In this document: one piece after another, positions 15,571 to 25,704 of the stretch
Numbering within the stretch: position 1 is the stretch's first letter
Layout: the number at the start of each line of letters is the position of its first letter
NCBI RefSeq assembly: GCF_014360585.1
Contig: NZ_JACIXG010000032.1
Span: 1-52,870, forward strand
Reading direction: 5' to 3'
Origin: Nocardioides sp.
GTDB lineage: Bacteria; Actinomycetota; Actinomycetes; Propionibacteriales; Nocardioidaceae
Length of the DNA stretch: 52,870 nucleotides
The notes under the pieces: model-generated
The model's database searches: none
The model's input: only the letters and a program-made list of their open reading frames with translations
What the model was told of the DNA's origin: nothing
Made by a program: the position numbers and the translations under genes

Positions 15571-16281
15571 ATGACCAACGACCCCGCCGACAAGCTCGCC
15601 GCGCCGTCGTTCGGCTTCAAGAAGAAGCGTGGGGGTACGAAGCCGACCGACGCCAAGCCCGAGAAGTCTTCGGCTCAGCAGGGTTCTGCGGAGAAGACCC
15701 AGGTGCTGGAGAAGACGGCCCCGCCCGTCGTCGCGCCCGAGCCGCCGGCGAAGAAGACCGACGAGAAGCCCGCGCAGAAGCAGAAGGCTTCAAAATCTCA
15801 GAAGCCTCCGAAGCCGGCGCGGGAGCCGAAGGCCAAGGCCCCTCGAGCCCCCAAGGCGACCAAGGAGCCGAAAGCGCCCAAGGCCCCGAGCCAGCGGCGG
15901 CTGAAGCTCACCACCCCGACCGGCATGTCGGCGGCGGTCATGATCGGCGCCATCGTCGGCGCGTTCATGACCCTGGCCATCTGGTTCAGCGGCACCGTGA
16001 GCCAGTGGACGCGCGGCACCTCGTCGCTCGGCGACAAGGGCGCGATCGTCCTCATCGCCGTCTTCGTCCTCGCGGTCGTCGTCGGCGGCTACCTCTTCCG
16101 CCTGGCCGGCGCCCGCTCCCCCTTCACGATCAGCTTCCTCGGCTCAGCGCTCGTCGCCGTGGTCTCGATGCTCTTCCTCACCGAGGTCTTCAACAACCCC
16201 TGGGGCGTGATCATCGCCGTGATCCTCACCGCCGCCGCGTACGCCCTCTCCTACTGGGTCACCACGACCTATATCGACTGA
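15571..16281 (+). CDS. Unrecognised membrane protein with Lys/Pro-rich cytoplasmic head
   Basis: Predicted 236-aa protein. Residues 1-110 are highly charged, rich in Lys, Pro and Ala with repeated PKAPKA-like runs, and probably disordered. Residues 115-236 form about four membrane segments, including MSAAVMIGAIVGAFMTLAIW and the C-terminal VIIAVILTAAAYALSYW. I recognise no family. The basic head could bind nucleic acid, anionic lipid or ribosomes, but that is speculation. It stands alone between the nitroreductase and a repeat cluster. Confidence 0.8.
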   Translation: MTNDPADKLAAPSFGFKKKRGGTKPTDAKPEKSSAQQGSAEKTQVLEKTAPPVVAPEPPAKKTDEKPAQKQKASKSQKPPKPAREPKAKAPRAPKATKEPKAPKAPSQRRLKLTTPTGMSAAVMIGAIVGAFMTLAIWFSGTVSQWTRGTSSLGDKGAIVLIAVFVLAVVVGGYLFRLAGARSPFTISFLGSALVAVVSMLFLTEVFNNPWGVIIAVILTAAAYALSYWVTTTYID

Positions 16282-16291
16282 CAACCCCCAC

Positions 16292-16382
16292 GCCGAGGCG
16301 TCACCCGCGTCGGCCGAGGTGTCACTCCCGTCGGCCGAGCCGGCACCGTGATGCCATCTCGGCCGACGTACGCGACGTCTCG
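16292..16382. repeat. Second cluster of the 21-bp intergenic repeat
   Basis: Two exact-length 21-bp units abut at 16292-16312 and 16313-16333, sharing GCCGAG-(G)-GTCAC-...-CGTCG; a third diverges from 16334. An opposite-strand copy with GACGTCTCG ends at the asd stop. The same unit occurs in inverse orientation at 73-114. It may also end transcription between two convergent genes. Confidence 0.75.
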
Positions 16383-19261
<2,879 letters not shown>

Positions 19262-19272
19262 GCCGGGAGAGT

Positions 19273-19860
19273 CTACGTTGCCGGTGCTGACGTCTTCTCC
19301 AGCATCTCATCTGCGGCAGCCAGGTCCTCGTCCTCACCGGTGAACGGCTCGGAGTCGAGGCGGTCGTGGGCGACCACGGTGAGCAGCGCGTTGAGCACCG
19401 CCCCGGCCAGGTTTCCCCAGTTGTTGACGTAGCTGAACTGCCACCACCAAAGCGCCTCGTCGACGTCACCGAGCCGGTAGTGGCGCAGGCCGTACTCCAG
19501 ATCGGTCACCAGGCTGGCGACGTCGTCGGAGATCTGGCTGTCGACCACGTCGGGGCTGTAGGGGTCGAAGACGAAGCTGTAGGTGTCGATGTCCCCGAAC
19601 ATCCCGGCCAGCCCCATCCGGAGCTCGTCGACATCTGCTTCCATGCCCACGTCGGGCTGGAACTCCTCACGAGGCTCGAAGTCCTGCTGGGCGCCCAGCC
19701 GCGCGCCCGCCAGCAGGATCTGGCTCACCTCCAGCAGCAACATCGAGACAGCGCTGCCACCGTCGCCGTCGGCAGCGATCGCGCGCACCGAGAGCAGAAA
19801 GCTCTCCACCGAGTCGGCGATGCTGGTGGCGAAGTCCTTGTCGGTCAAGTCGTTCGTCAT
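19273..19860 (-). CDS. DUF5063-family protein
   Basis: Predicted 195-aa acidic protein, mostly helical, with a conserved central region [15 protein letters not shown] and [25 protein letters not shown]. It resembles actinobacterial DUF5063 proteins encoded beside recR; function is unknown. ATG 19860 is chosen because AAAGGGG lies seven bases upstream, whereas the earlier in-frame start has no such site. The stop is 12 bases before lysC, so lysC may be in the same transcript. Confidence 0.82.
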   Translation of the reverse strand: MTNDLTDKDFATSIADSVESFLLSVRAIAADGDGGSAVSMLLLEVSQILLAGARLGAQQDFEPREEFQPDVGMEADVDELRMGLAGMFGDIDTYSFVFDPYSPDVVDSQISDDVASLVTDLEYGLRHYRLGDVDEALWWWQFSYVNNWGNLAGAVLNALLTVVAHDRLDSEPFTGEDEDLAAADEMLEKTSAPAT

Positions 19861-19957
19861 GACGGCCCCTTTCCGGAGGTCCAATGAATCGTCAGGCTAC
19901 CTCCGAAGTCGCGGCCTGACGAGGGTAAAGAGTCGGCTCTTATCAGGGCTTAAGGGT

Positions 19958-20554
19958 CTACTCGGCGGCTCTGCGTCCGGCGAACGCCCGCCCGAGAGTG
20001 ACCTCGTCGGCGTACTCCAGATCGCCGCCGACAGGAAGACCGCTGGCCAGACGGGTGACCTTCAGGCCGAGCGGGCTCAGCTGACGGGTGAGGTACGTCG
20101 CCGTCGCCTCGCCCTCGAGGTTGGGATCCGTGGCGAGGATCACCTCGGTGATCCCCGGATCGTTCAGTCGCTGGACCAGCTCGCGGATGCGCAACTGGTC
20201 GGGACCGATCCCGTCGATCGGACTGATCGCACCGCCGAGCACGTGGTAGCGCCCGCGGAACTCACGGGTGCGCTCGATCGCGACGACGTCCTTGTATTCC
20301 TCGACCACGCACAGCACGGACTGCTCGCGACGCGGGTCACGACAGATCCGGCAGGTCTCCTCCTCGGAGACGTTGAAGCAGACCGAGCAGAACTTCACCT
20401 TCGCCTTGACCTCGTTGAGGATCGCGGCCAGCCGATGTACGTCGGCAGGATCAGCCTGGAGCAGATGGAAAGCGATCCGCTGGGCGCTCTTCGGGCCTAC
20501 GCCCGGCAACCGTCCCAGCTCGTCGATGAGGTCTTGGACCACACCCTCGTACAA
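19958..20554 (-). CDS. recR: Recombination protein RecR
   Basis: Predicted 198-aa protein of the RecFOR recombinational repair pathway. It has the helix-hairpin-helix [17 protein letters not shown], a C4 zinc motif ([16 protein letters not shown]) and a Toprim domain with VVEEYKD and [15 protein letters not shown]. The N-terminus [14 protein letters not shown] matches actinobacterial RecR, which supports the rare TTG start; an in-frame GTG four codons later is the alternative. It follows ybaB and dnaX in the standard order. Confidence 0.96.
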   Translation of the reverse strand: MYEGVVQDLIDELGRLPGVGPKSAQRIAFHLLQADPADVHRLAAILNEVKAKVKFCSVCFNVSEEETCRICRDPRREQSVLCVVEEYKDVVAIERTREFRGRYHVLGGAISPIDGIGPDQLRIRELVQRLNDPGITEVILATDPNLEGEATATYLTRQLSPLGLKVTRLASGLPVGGDLEYADEVTLGRAFAGRRAAE

Positions 20555-20602
20555 CTTGGTTATCGCCTGTCTCTAGCTGTGCTGGTCTCGACTGTGTCTG
20601 TT

Positions 20603-20983
20603 TCAGAAGCCGAGCTTGAACGGCGGCTCGCCACCGGCGCCGCCGCCGAGGCCGCCCGCGAGCGGCCCCATCGCCTCACCGGCGAGATCGTCGGCCTTGC
20701 TCTTCGCGTCGCGGTAGGCGGCGACGATCACTGCACCGAGGTCCTCGAGGTCATCGGGGCTGCTGCCGTCGAACTCGCCCTGCTTGATCTCCACGCCGAC
20801 CAGCTCGCCGGTGCCGGTGAGCTTGACGGTCACCGCGCCGCCGGCGACGGTGCCGTCGACGATCGTCTCGGCGAGCTTCTCCTGGGCGTCGACGATCTGG
20901 CTCTGCAGGGCTTGGGCCTGCTGCATGATCGCGTTGAGGTCGAAGCCGCCTTCGCCGCCGAGGCCTTCGAGTGGGTTTGTCAT
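20603..20983 (-). CDS. ybaB: YbaB/EbfC nucleoid-associated protein
   Basis: Predicted 126-aa DNA-binding protein. The YbaB core includes MQQAQALQSQIVDAQEKLA and GGAVTVKLTGTGELVGVEI, with a Gly-rich tail (GPLAGGLGGGAGG). Family members form dimers that bind DNA without strong sequence preference and are encoded between dnaX and recR in most bacteria. AGGACGG sits six bases before the ATG. Confidence 0.94.
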   Translation of the reverse strand: MTNPLEGLGGEGGFDLNAIMQQAQALQSQIVDAQEKLAETIVDGTVAGGAVTVKLTGTGELVGVEIKQGEFDGSSPDDLEDLGAVIVAAYRDAKSKADDLAGEAMGPLAGGLGGGAGGEPPFKLGF

Positions 20984-20993
20984 CTGTGCCGTC

Positions 20994-23147
20994 CTAGTTG
21001 TGTGGGATCTCTTCGATCATCGTTGCACCCAGCTCCTGAGCGAGCAGCGCCTCCGCGCCCATCGCGGCCGGGCCGTCGTAGGCCTGGTCGTTGGGGTTCA
21101 CCGCAGCGTCGGCCTCCGCGAGGCGAGCCGCGGTGTCGTCGACAGGAGGCTCGTAGTCGGCCGTACGCGTCGGCCGGATGGCCTCTCGAGCCAGCGCGAT
21201 CGCTCCCGGGTCGGCCGGCTGCGCCGCGGACTGCTCCGGCGGTGCCGGCGGCTGGTCCGGTGGCGGCGGCTCGGCGGCCCAGTCGGGCGGTGGCGCCTGC
21301 TCGTTCCAGGACGCCGCCTGGGGCTGCGGCTGGGCGGGCTCACGGGGCTGGCTCGGCTGCGGCGGCGGGGCCTGGCGCTGCGGAGCGCTCTGGCCGCCTC
21401 CGGCGACGATCGCCTCGATCTTCGGCTGGATGCCGATCACGTTGACCAGCGCCTGCCCGAGAACCGGCTCGTGGCCGCCTGTCGCGAACCGGTCACGCAG
21501 ACCCGGCGACGCGAACCCGAGAGTGAGCACGCCGTCGCGGAAGTCGACGACCTGGGCGTTCTGACCCACGAGCGACCAGGTCGCTCGACGCAGATCCTTG
21601 GTCTGGGCGATCACGTCGTCCCACAGGCGCCGGATGTCGACATTGCCCATGCCACCCGGCTGGCCTCCGCTGGTCGAGCCGGACTCGCGAGGAACGAGCG
21701 GGTCCGTGTCGAGACCAACACGGTCGCTCGCGGAAGGGGGCTGTGTTGGTCTCGACACGCCTCCGCCTTGCGGCTCCGGCGGCTCGACCGACGCAGGAGC
21801 GGACGCAGGGGTTGGCTCGGGGGCCGGCTCAGGAACCGAGGCGTACATCGGGGCGGGCTCGGGCTGCGAGGGCGCTGGAGTAACCGGCTCGTGCCCCGGC
21901 GCACCGACGGACGGCTTGAGCACCGGCCGGTCCTGGGCTGGCGCGGCCGCTGCCGGAGGCGCGGTCACCGTCGGCGTACCGCTGATCTCGATCCGCCTCT
22001 CCAGGCGGTCCAGCCGAGCGGCGAGGCCGTCGGCACCGTCGGCCGCGGGGAGCAGCACCCGGGCGCAGATCAGCTCGAGCAGAAGTCGGGGCGCGGTGGC
22101 GCCGCGCATCTCGGTGAGGCCGGTCGCGACCGCGTCGGCCGCCCGCGACAGGTCGTGCGGCCCGAAGCGACCGGCCTGGGCGACCAGCCGCTCGCCGCCG
22201 TCCTCGGAGACGTCGATGAGGCCGGTCGCGGGCGCGTCCGGGACCGCCTTGACGATGACCAGGTCGCGCAGTCGTCGCAGCAGGTCCTCGGTGAACCGCC
22301 GCGGGTCCTGACCGGTCTCGATGATCTTGTCGATCACACCGAAAACGGCAGCGCCGTCGTGGGCAGCGAAGGCGTCGACGACCTCGTCCAGCAGCGCGTC
22401 GGGGGTGTAGCCGAGCAGCCCGGCGGCCAGCTCGTACGTCACTCCCTCGGGCCCCGAGCCACCGAGCAGCTGGTCCATGACCGAGAGGCTGTCTCGCATC
22501 GACCCTGCGCCCGCGCGCGCGACCAGTGGCAGCGCCGCCGACTCGACGGCGATCCCCTCCATCTCGCACAACGTCGCGATGTAGTCGGCGACCAGCTTGG
22601 GCGGGAAGAGGCGGAACGGGTAGTGATGGGTGCGGGACCGGATCGTCGGGATGACCTTCTCCGGCTCGGTCGTCGCGAAGATGAACCGGAGATGCTCCGG
22701 CGGCTCCTCGACGAGCTTGAGCAGCGCGTTGAAGCCCTGCGTCGAGACCATGTGGGCCTCGTCGATGATGTAGACCTTGTAGCGGCTCTTGACCGGGGCG
22801 AAGAACGCCTTCTCCCGCAGGTCACGGGCATCGTCGACGCCGCCGTGCGAAGCCGCGTCGATCTCGATCACGTCGATGCTTCCGGGCCCACCGCGCGCCA
22901 GGTCTCGGCATGAGTCGCACTCCCCGCACGGGTCCGCGATCGGCGCCTTCTCACAGTTCAGCGCTCGGGCGAGGATCCGCGCCGAGGTCGTCTTGCCGCA
23001 GCCTCGTGGACCGGAGAAGAGGTACGCATGGTTGACCCGGTTGCCTGCCAGCGCATTGCGCAGCGGACCGGTGACGTGATCTTGGCCGATGACCTCGGCG
23101 AACGTCTCCGGCCGGTAGCGGCGATAGAGAGCAAGGGGTGCGTCCAC
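20994..23147 (-). CDS. dnaX: DNA polymerase III subunits gamma/tau
   Basis: Predicted 717-aa clamp-loader subunit. The AAA+ domain (about residues 1-230) begins with ALYRRYRPETF and has Walker A GPRGCGKTTSA, a four-Cys zinc module (C..CGECDSC) and the DEAH-like IIDEAHMVS. The collar domain follows. A long Pro/Ala/Gln-rich linker (about 410-520 and 590-690) surrounds a conserved segment with IRRLWDDVIAQTKDLRRATW. One linker part is encoded by a palindromic repeat at 21672-21758. GTG 23147 is preferred because the TAGGGT box gives leaderless spacing and the upstream extension is not dnaX-like. Confidence 0.95.
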   Translation of the reverse strand: MDAPLALYRRYRPETFAEVIGQDHVTGPLRNALAGNRVNHAYLFSGPRGCGKTTSARILARALNCEKAPIADPCGECDSCRDLARGGPGSIDVIEIDAASHGGVDDARDLREKAFFAPVKSRYKVYIIDEAHMVSTQGFNALLKLVEEPPEHLRFIFATTEPEKVIPTIRSRTHHYPFRLFPPKLVADYIATLCEMEGIAVESAALPLVARAGAGSMRDSLSVMDQLLGGSGPEGVTYELAAGLLGYTPDALLDEVVDAFAAHDGAAVFGVIDKIIETGQDPRRFTEDLLRRLRDLVIVKAVPDAPATGLIDVSEDGGERLVAQAGRFGPHDLSRAADAVATGLTEMRGATAPRLLLELICARVLLPAADGADGLAARLDRLERRIEISGTPTVTAPPAAAAPAQDRPVLKPSVGAPGHEPVTPAPSQPEPAPMYASVPEPAPEPTPASAPASVEPPEPQGGGVSRPTQPPSASDRVGLDTDPLVPRESGSTSGGQPGGMGNVDIRRLWDDVIAQTKDLRRATWSLVGQNAQVVDFRDGVLTLGFASPGLRDRFATGGHEPVLGQALVNVIGIQPKIEAIVAGGGQSAPQRQAPPPQPSQPREPAQPQPQAASWNEQAPPPDWAAEPPPPDQPPAPPEQSAAQPADPGAIALAREAIRPTRTADYEPPVDDTAARLAEADAAVNPNDQAYDGPAAMGAEALLAQELGATMIEEIPHN
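21672..21758. repeat. Palindromic repeat inside the dnaX linker
   Basis: A perfect 16-bp inverted repeat, GTGTCGAGACCAACAC at 21706-21721 and its complement at 21743-21758, is preceded by TGGTCGAGCC and GAACGAGCG. The style (TGGTCGAG...GTGTCGAGACCA) resembles dispersed intergenic palindromes I know from Nocardioides-like genomes. Here it is translated in frame as part of the low-complexity linker. Confidence 0.6.
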
Positions 23148-23154
23148 CCCATGA

Positions 23155-23160
23155 ACCCTA
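23155..23160 (-). promoter_or_regulatory. -10 box for dnaX, leaderless
   Basis: On the minus strand TAGGGT ends seven bases before the GTG start. No ribosome-binding site fits better than this spacing. Confidence 0.5.
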
Positions 23161-23319
23161 ACGACCGTCACCGACAGTCGGTAGCCGCCGGGCGGCCGCG
23201 CAGCGGACGAAGCCCGCGAAGTGGACACTTTGGGCCCTCGGTCCTGCGCCTACCGGGCCCATATCGACCACTTCCCGTCGGGTGCGAAAGAGCCCGCCGA
23301 AAGGGAAGAGGGCATGAAA

Positions 23320-23408
23320 AGGCCCCCCACGTACCCGACAGAGCTCGCTTATCCTTGCTGCCTTCCGGCCCTGGGGAGATTCGACAAGATGTCGCCACAT
23401 GGGGGGTT
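23320..23408 (-). ncRNA. ffs: Small signal recognition particle RNA (4.5S)
   Basis: On the minus strand the conserved domain IV hairpin is present as CAGGGCCGGAAGGCAGCAAGG, split here as CAGGGCCGGAAGG then CAGCAAGG, which binds Ffh. The ends pair through CCCCCCATGTG and CACGTACC...GGGGGG counterparts (CCCCCC at 23406-23401, GGGGGG at 23328-23323). The size of about 85-95 nt suits the short bacterial type. The ends are approximate. In several actinobacteria ffs also lies between dnaX and a tRNA-Ser. The remaining bases of 23148-23532 hold only the dnaX promoter and tRNA upstream sequence. Confidence 0.9.
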
Positions 23409-23532
23409 GTCGAAGAGTCTAGACGAGTCGCTGCGCGGATCCCAAAGCGGTGTACCGAGCTTGTCGAGGTGGCGGCCCTCCCATCATCCGCCGATTTCCC
23501 CCAGGCTCCCAGAGCCGCGTAAGATCCCTCAC

Positions 23533-23620
23533 GGATCTGTCGCCTAGTGGCCTATGGCGCACGGCTGGAATCCGTGTTGGGTGCAAGCCCTCGGGGGTTC
23601 GAATCCCCCCAGATCCGCCA
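23533..23620 (+). tRNA. tRNA-Ser (anticodon GGA)
   Basis: The acceptor arms GGATCTG and CAGATCC pair fully; CACGG/CCGTG encloses the loop CTGGAAT, giving anticodon GGA. A long variable arm (TTGGGTGCAAGCCCTC) identifies a class II tRNA, and GGGGG-TTCGAAT-CCCCC is the T arm. Discriminator G and a genome-encoded CCA close the gene. It decodes UCC and UCU. Confidence 0.96.
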
Positions 23621-23643
23621 GCAGGAAACCTAGGTTGACCTGC

Positions 23644-23685
23644 AAGAACGCCGGCCGGAAGCGCAAGCTCCCGACCGGCGTTCTT
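23644..23685. terminator. Terminator between tRNA-Ser and ridA2
   Basis: AAGAACGCCGG and CCGGCGTTCTT form an 11-bp perfect stem around a 20-nt apical part, followed by CAATTT on the plus strand. It can also end the convergent ridA2 message, whose minus-strand exit reads into the same hairpin. Confidence 0.75.
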
Positions 23686-23700
23686 CAATTTCCGAGCCGC

Positions 23701-24111
23701 TCAGTCCAGGATGGCGTACGCCTCGACCTCGACGAGAACGTCGGGCTCGAAGAGGTAGTCCACGCCGATGGCCGACAGTGGCGGCAGCGGTTGCGGGATG
23801 CCGAGCTCGTCGACGACGCTCTCTAGGCCGGCGACGAACGCCTCGTACTTGTCCGGGGTCCAGTTCGTGACGAAGAACCTGAGGCGTACGACGTCGGCGA
23901 AGGTGGCGCCGGCCCCGGCGAGTCCGCGGGCGGTGTTGCGGAGGGCGTGGGCGAGCTGGCCGGCGAGGTCGCCAGGGGCAACACCACGCCCGAGCTCATC
24001 CCGGGCGATCTGACCGGCGACATGGATGTGGCGGGAGCCGGTCGCCACGGAGACGTGGTGATAGGGCACGGGTTGGAACATGCCATCTGGGGTGAGCAGT
24101 TCAACGGGCAC
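23701..24111 (-). CDS. Second RidA-family protein
   Basis: Predicted 136-aa RidA-superfamily member. It contains RHIHVAGQIARDELG, a helix with QLAHALRNTARGLAGAGAT, VVRLRFFVTNWTPDKYEAF and a C-terminal strand with DVLVEVEAYAILD. The canonical Arg in the RSAV motif of true RidA is not present at LPPLSAIGVDYL, so deaminase activity is doubtful. GTG at 24111 has AAAGGA eight bases upstream. It is divergent from an HxlR regulator gene, which probably controls it (inference). Confidence 0.88.
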   Translation of the reverse strand: MPVELLTPDGMFQPVPYHHVSVATGSRHIHVAGQIARDELGRGVAPGDLAGQLAHALRNTARGLAGAGATFADVVRLRFFVTNWTPDKYEAFVAGLESVVDELGIPQPLPPLSAIGVDYLFEPDVLVEVEAYAILD

Positions 24112-24135
24112 GATGAGATTCCTTTCGAGGGATCG

Positions 24136-24159
24136 GGTATCTCATATGTACTTGGTATC
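24136..24159. promoter_or_regulatory. Candidate operator of the ridA2-hxlR divergent promoter
   Basis: GGTATC occurs twice with 18-bp spacing (24136 and 24154), flanking the palindrome CATATG. HxlR dimers often bind paired sites about two helical turns apart between divergent genes. No biochemical support exists for this spacing here. Confidence 0.35.
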
Positions 24160-24188
24160 CAGAGGACACTTCAACGAGACTAGGTGTC

Positions 24189-24554
24189 ATGCCCGATACC
24201 GCCCCCGGTCCGCTGCGCCTGACCCAGGAGCATCGCGAGCTCCTCGACCAGCTCCTCGACAAGTGGTCGCTCCAGGTCCTCGACACGCTGTGCGAGCGGA
24301 CGCGCCGTTTCAACGAGCTGCGCCAGGCGATCCCGGCGGTGACTCAGAAGTCGCTGACCACAGCTCTGCGCCGCCTGGAGCGCAACGGCATGGTGGAGCG
24401 CGTCGTGCTGAGCACTCGCCCGGTCGCGGTGGAGTACCGCATCACCCCGCTGGGCAGCACGCTGCAGGATCTCATCGACGGCCTCTACCACTGGTCGGCC
24501 ACGACACTCCCGGAGGTCGAGGCAGCTCGCGAAGCCTTCGACAGCGAGCCGTGA
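24189..24554 (+). CDS. HxlR-family winged-helix regulator
   Basis: Predicted 121-aa transcription factor. The winged-helix core has LLDKWSLQVLDTLCERTRRFNELRQAIP split over about residues 22-50, then VTQKSLTTALRRLERNGMVER (recognition helix and wing) and VEYRITPLGSTL. HxlR sensors usually carry a conserved cysteine just before the DKW motif; here that position is leucine (DQLLDKW), although a later Cys34 is present. It is divergent from ridA2 and converges with mycP five bases away. Confidence 0.9.
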   Translation: MPDTAPGPLRLTQEHRELLDQLLDKWSLQVLDTLCERTRRFNELRQAIPAVTQKSLTTALRRLERNGMVERVVLSTRPVAVEYRITPLGSTLQDLIDGLYHWSATTLPEVEAAREAFDSEP

Positions 24555-24558
24555 CCGG

Positions 24559-25704
24559 CTACATCGAGCCTTTGCGCCGCGAGAACAGCGGTCGCAGAAC
24601 CAAACCGAGACCGAGCGCCCCGCCGCCTGCAATCCCCCACCAGATCGCGTTCTCGCGGACGGCGGCGAGCGGGTCGACCTCCTCCCTAGCCATCGGCGCC
24701 TGCTCGATCTCCGGCGCCGTGGCGGCTTCCTCGACGGGCGGACTGGTGAGCGCGGCGTAGGCGTTCACCACACCGGCGCCCCAGTAGCGCCCGCCCTGGC
24801 CCTCACGGCCCGACGTGGTGCTGTAGAGCCGGTCGATGACCTGGTCCGCGCTCCAGCCCGGGTTGGTCGACCAGATCAGCGCCAGAACGGCCGAGACCTC
24901 GGCGGCGGCGAAGGACGTCGTGATCGAGTCGACCCAGCACGGTTGGCCGAAGAGCGTCGTCGATGGGGCACCGTAGGTCGGAGCAGTGACATCCGTCCGG
25001 GAGTTCGGCAGCACCTTGAAGTCCGGGTCGGAGGCCCAGGTGCCGGAGGCGCTGACCGTCACGATGGAGTCGTTGGCGTTGGGGAACGCCTTGGACGCGA
25101 CGTCCAGAGGGTCCGAGTCGGTGACGACCTCGGACCAGTCCGCGGCCATCACCACGATGGCCCCCTTCTTGATGAGCGCGTCGACGGCGGCGTCGAGACC
25201 AGGCGCCTGCTGTGTCGCGGGCAGACCGATGTCGACGATCAGCCCCTTCGCGTTGCCCTTGGCCAGCGAGCCGAGCTCGGCCACCATCTTCTTGGCCTCG
25301 ATCGTCGACTTCTCCTGCCCGACCTTGAGGACCGGGTGGTCGCTGAGCGTCGCCTTGGGGGCGATCTGGGAGATCAGGCCCGCCGCCACGGTGCCGTGGT
25401 ATTCCGGCGCGTTGCGGCCGAAGCCGGAGTCGACCACCGCGACCCGGATCCCCTGGCCCTGCTTGCTCACCTTCTGGGCCTCGGCGATCCGCATGATCGC
25501 GAACGGGGCCACCTGCTCCGGCACCGGCGCGGTCCGCGTCTCCGCCTTCTGCGGGGTGCCACCGCCGGTGTTCTTCGCATAGGCCGAGCATTCCGCCCGC
25601 TCCTCCGCAGCGTACGCAGGCCCTGGGCTGCCCAGCAGCGTCAACCCGCCGGCGACGGCGGCCAGGGCGACCCCGCGACGTACGAGCGTCACTGGGTCAC
25701 GCAC
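24559..25704 (-). CDS. mycP: Mycosin-type subtilisin protease of the T7SS
   Basis: Predicted 381-aa S8 protease. A signal peptide (about residues 1-32, ending AYA) and a C-terminal membrane segment (about 353-371) with a basic tail give the mycosin layout. The triad reads Asp92 (VVDSGF), His103 (EYHGTV) and Ser264 (TTSFAAAE). The Asp-His spacing is only 11 residues, about 20 fewer than in mycobacterial MycP, and the oxyanion-hole position reads MAADWS instead of the usual Asn. It overlaps eccB. GTG 25704 has a weak GAGGCGG upstream; GTG 25692 gives a four-base overlap and is nearly as likely. Confidence 0.9.
   Translation of the reverse strand: MRDPVTLVRRGVALAAVAGGLTLLGSPGPAYAAEERAECSAYAKNTGGGTPQKAETRTAPVPEQVAPFAIMRIAEAQKVSKQGQGIRVAVVDSGFGRNAPEYHGTVAAGLISQIAPKATLSDHPVLKVGQEKSTIEAKKMVAELGSLAKGNAKGLIVDIGLPATQQAPGLDAAVDALIKKGAIVVMAADWSEVVTDSDPLDVASKAFPNANDSIVTVSASGTWASDPDFKVLPNSRTDVTAPTYGAPSTTLFGQPCWVDSITTSFAAAEVSAVLALIWSTNPGWSADQVIDRLYSTTSGREGQGGRYWGAGVVNAYAALTSPPVEEAATAPEIEQAPMAREEVDPLAAVRENAIWWGIAGGGALGLGLVLRPLFSRRKGSM

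Noticed and set aside
15571..15900. Short tandem repeat or histone-like DNA-binding domain in the Lys/Pro-rich head
   Set aside because: The PKAPKA-like runs are irregular in DNA and protein; composition bias alone explains them.
23160..23320. Additional small genes between dnaX and ffs
   Set aside because: Short frames exist on both strands but have no ribosome-binding site, and several cross the SRP RNA.
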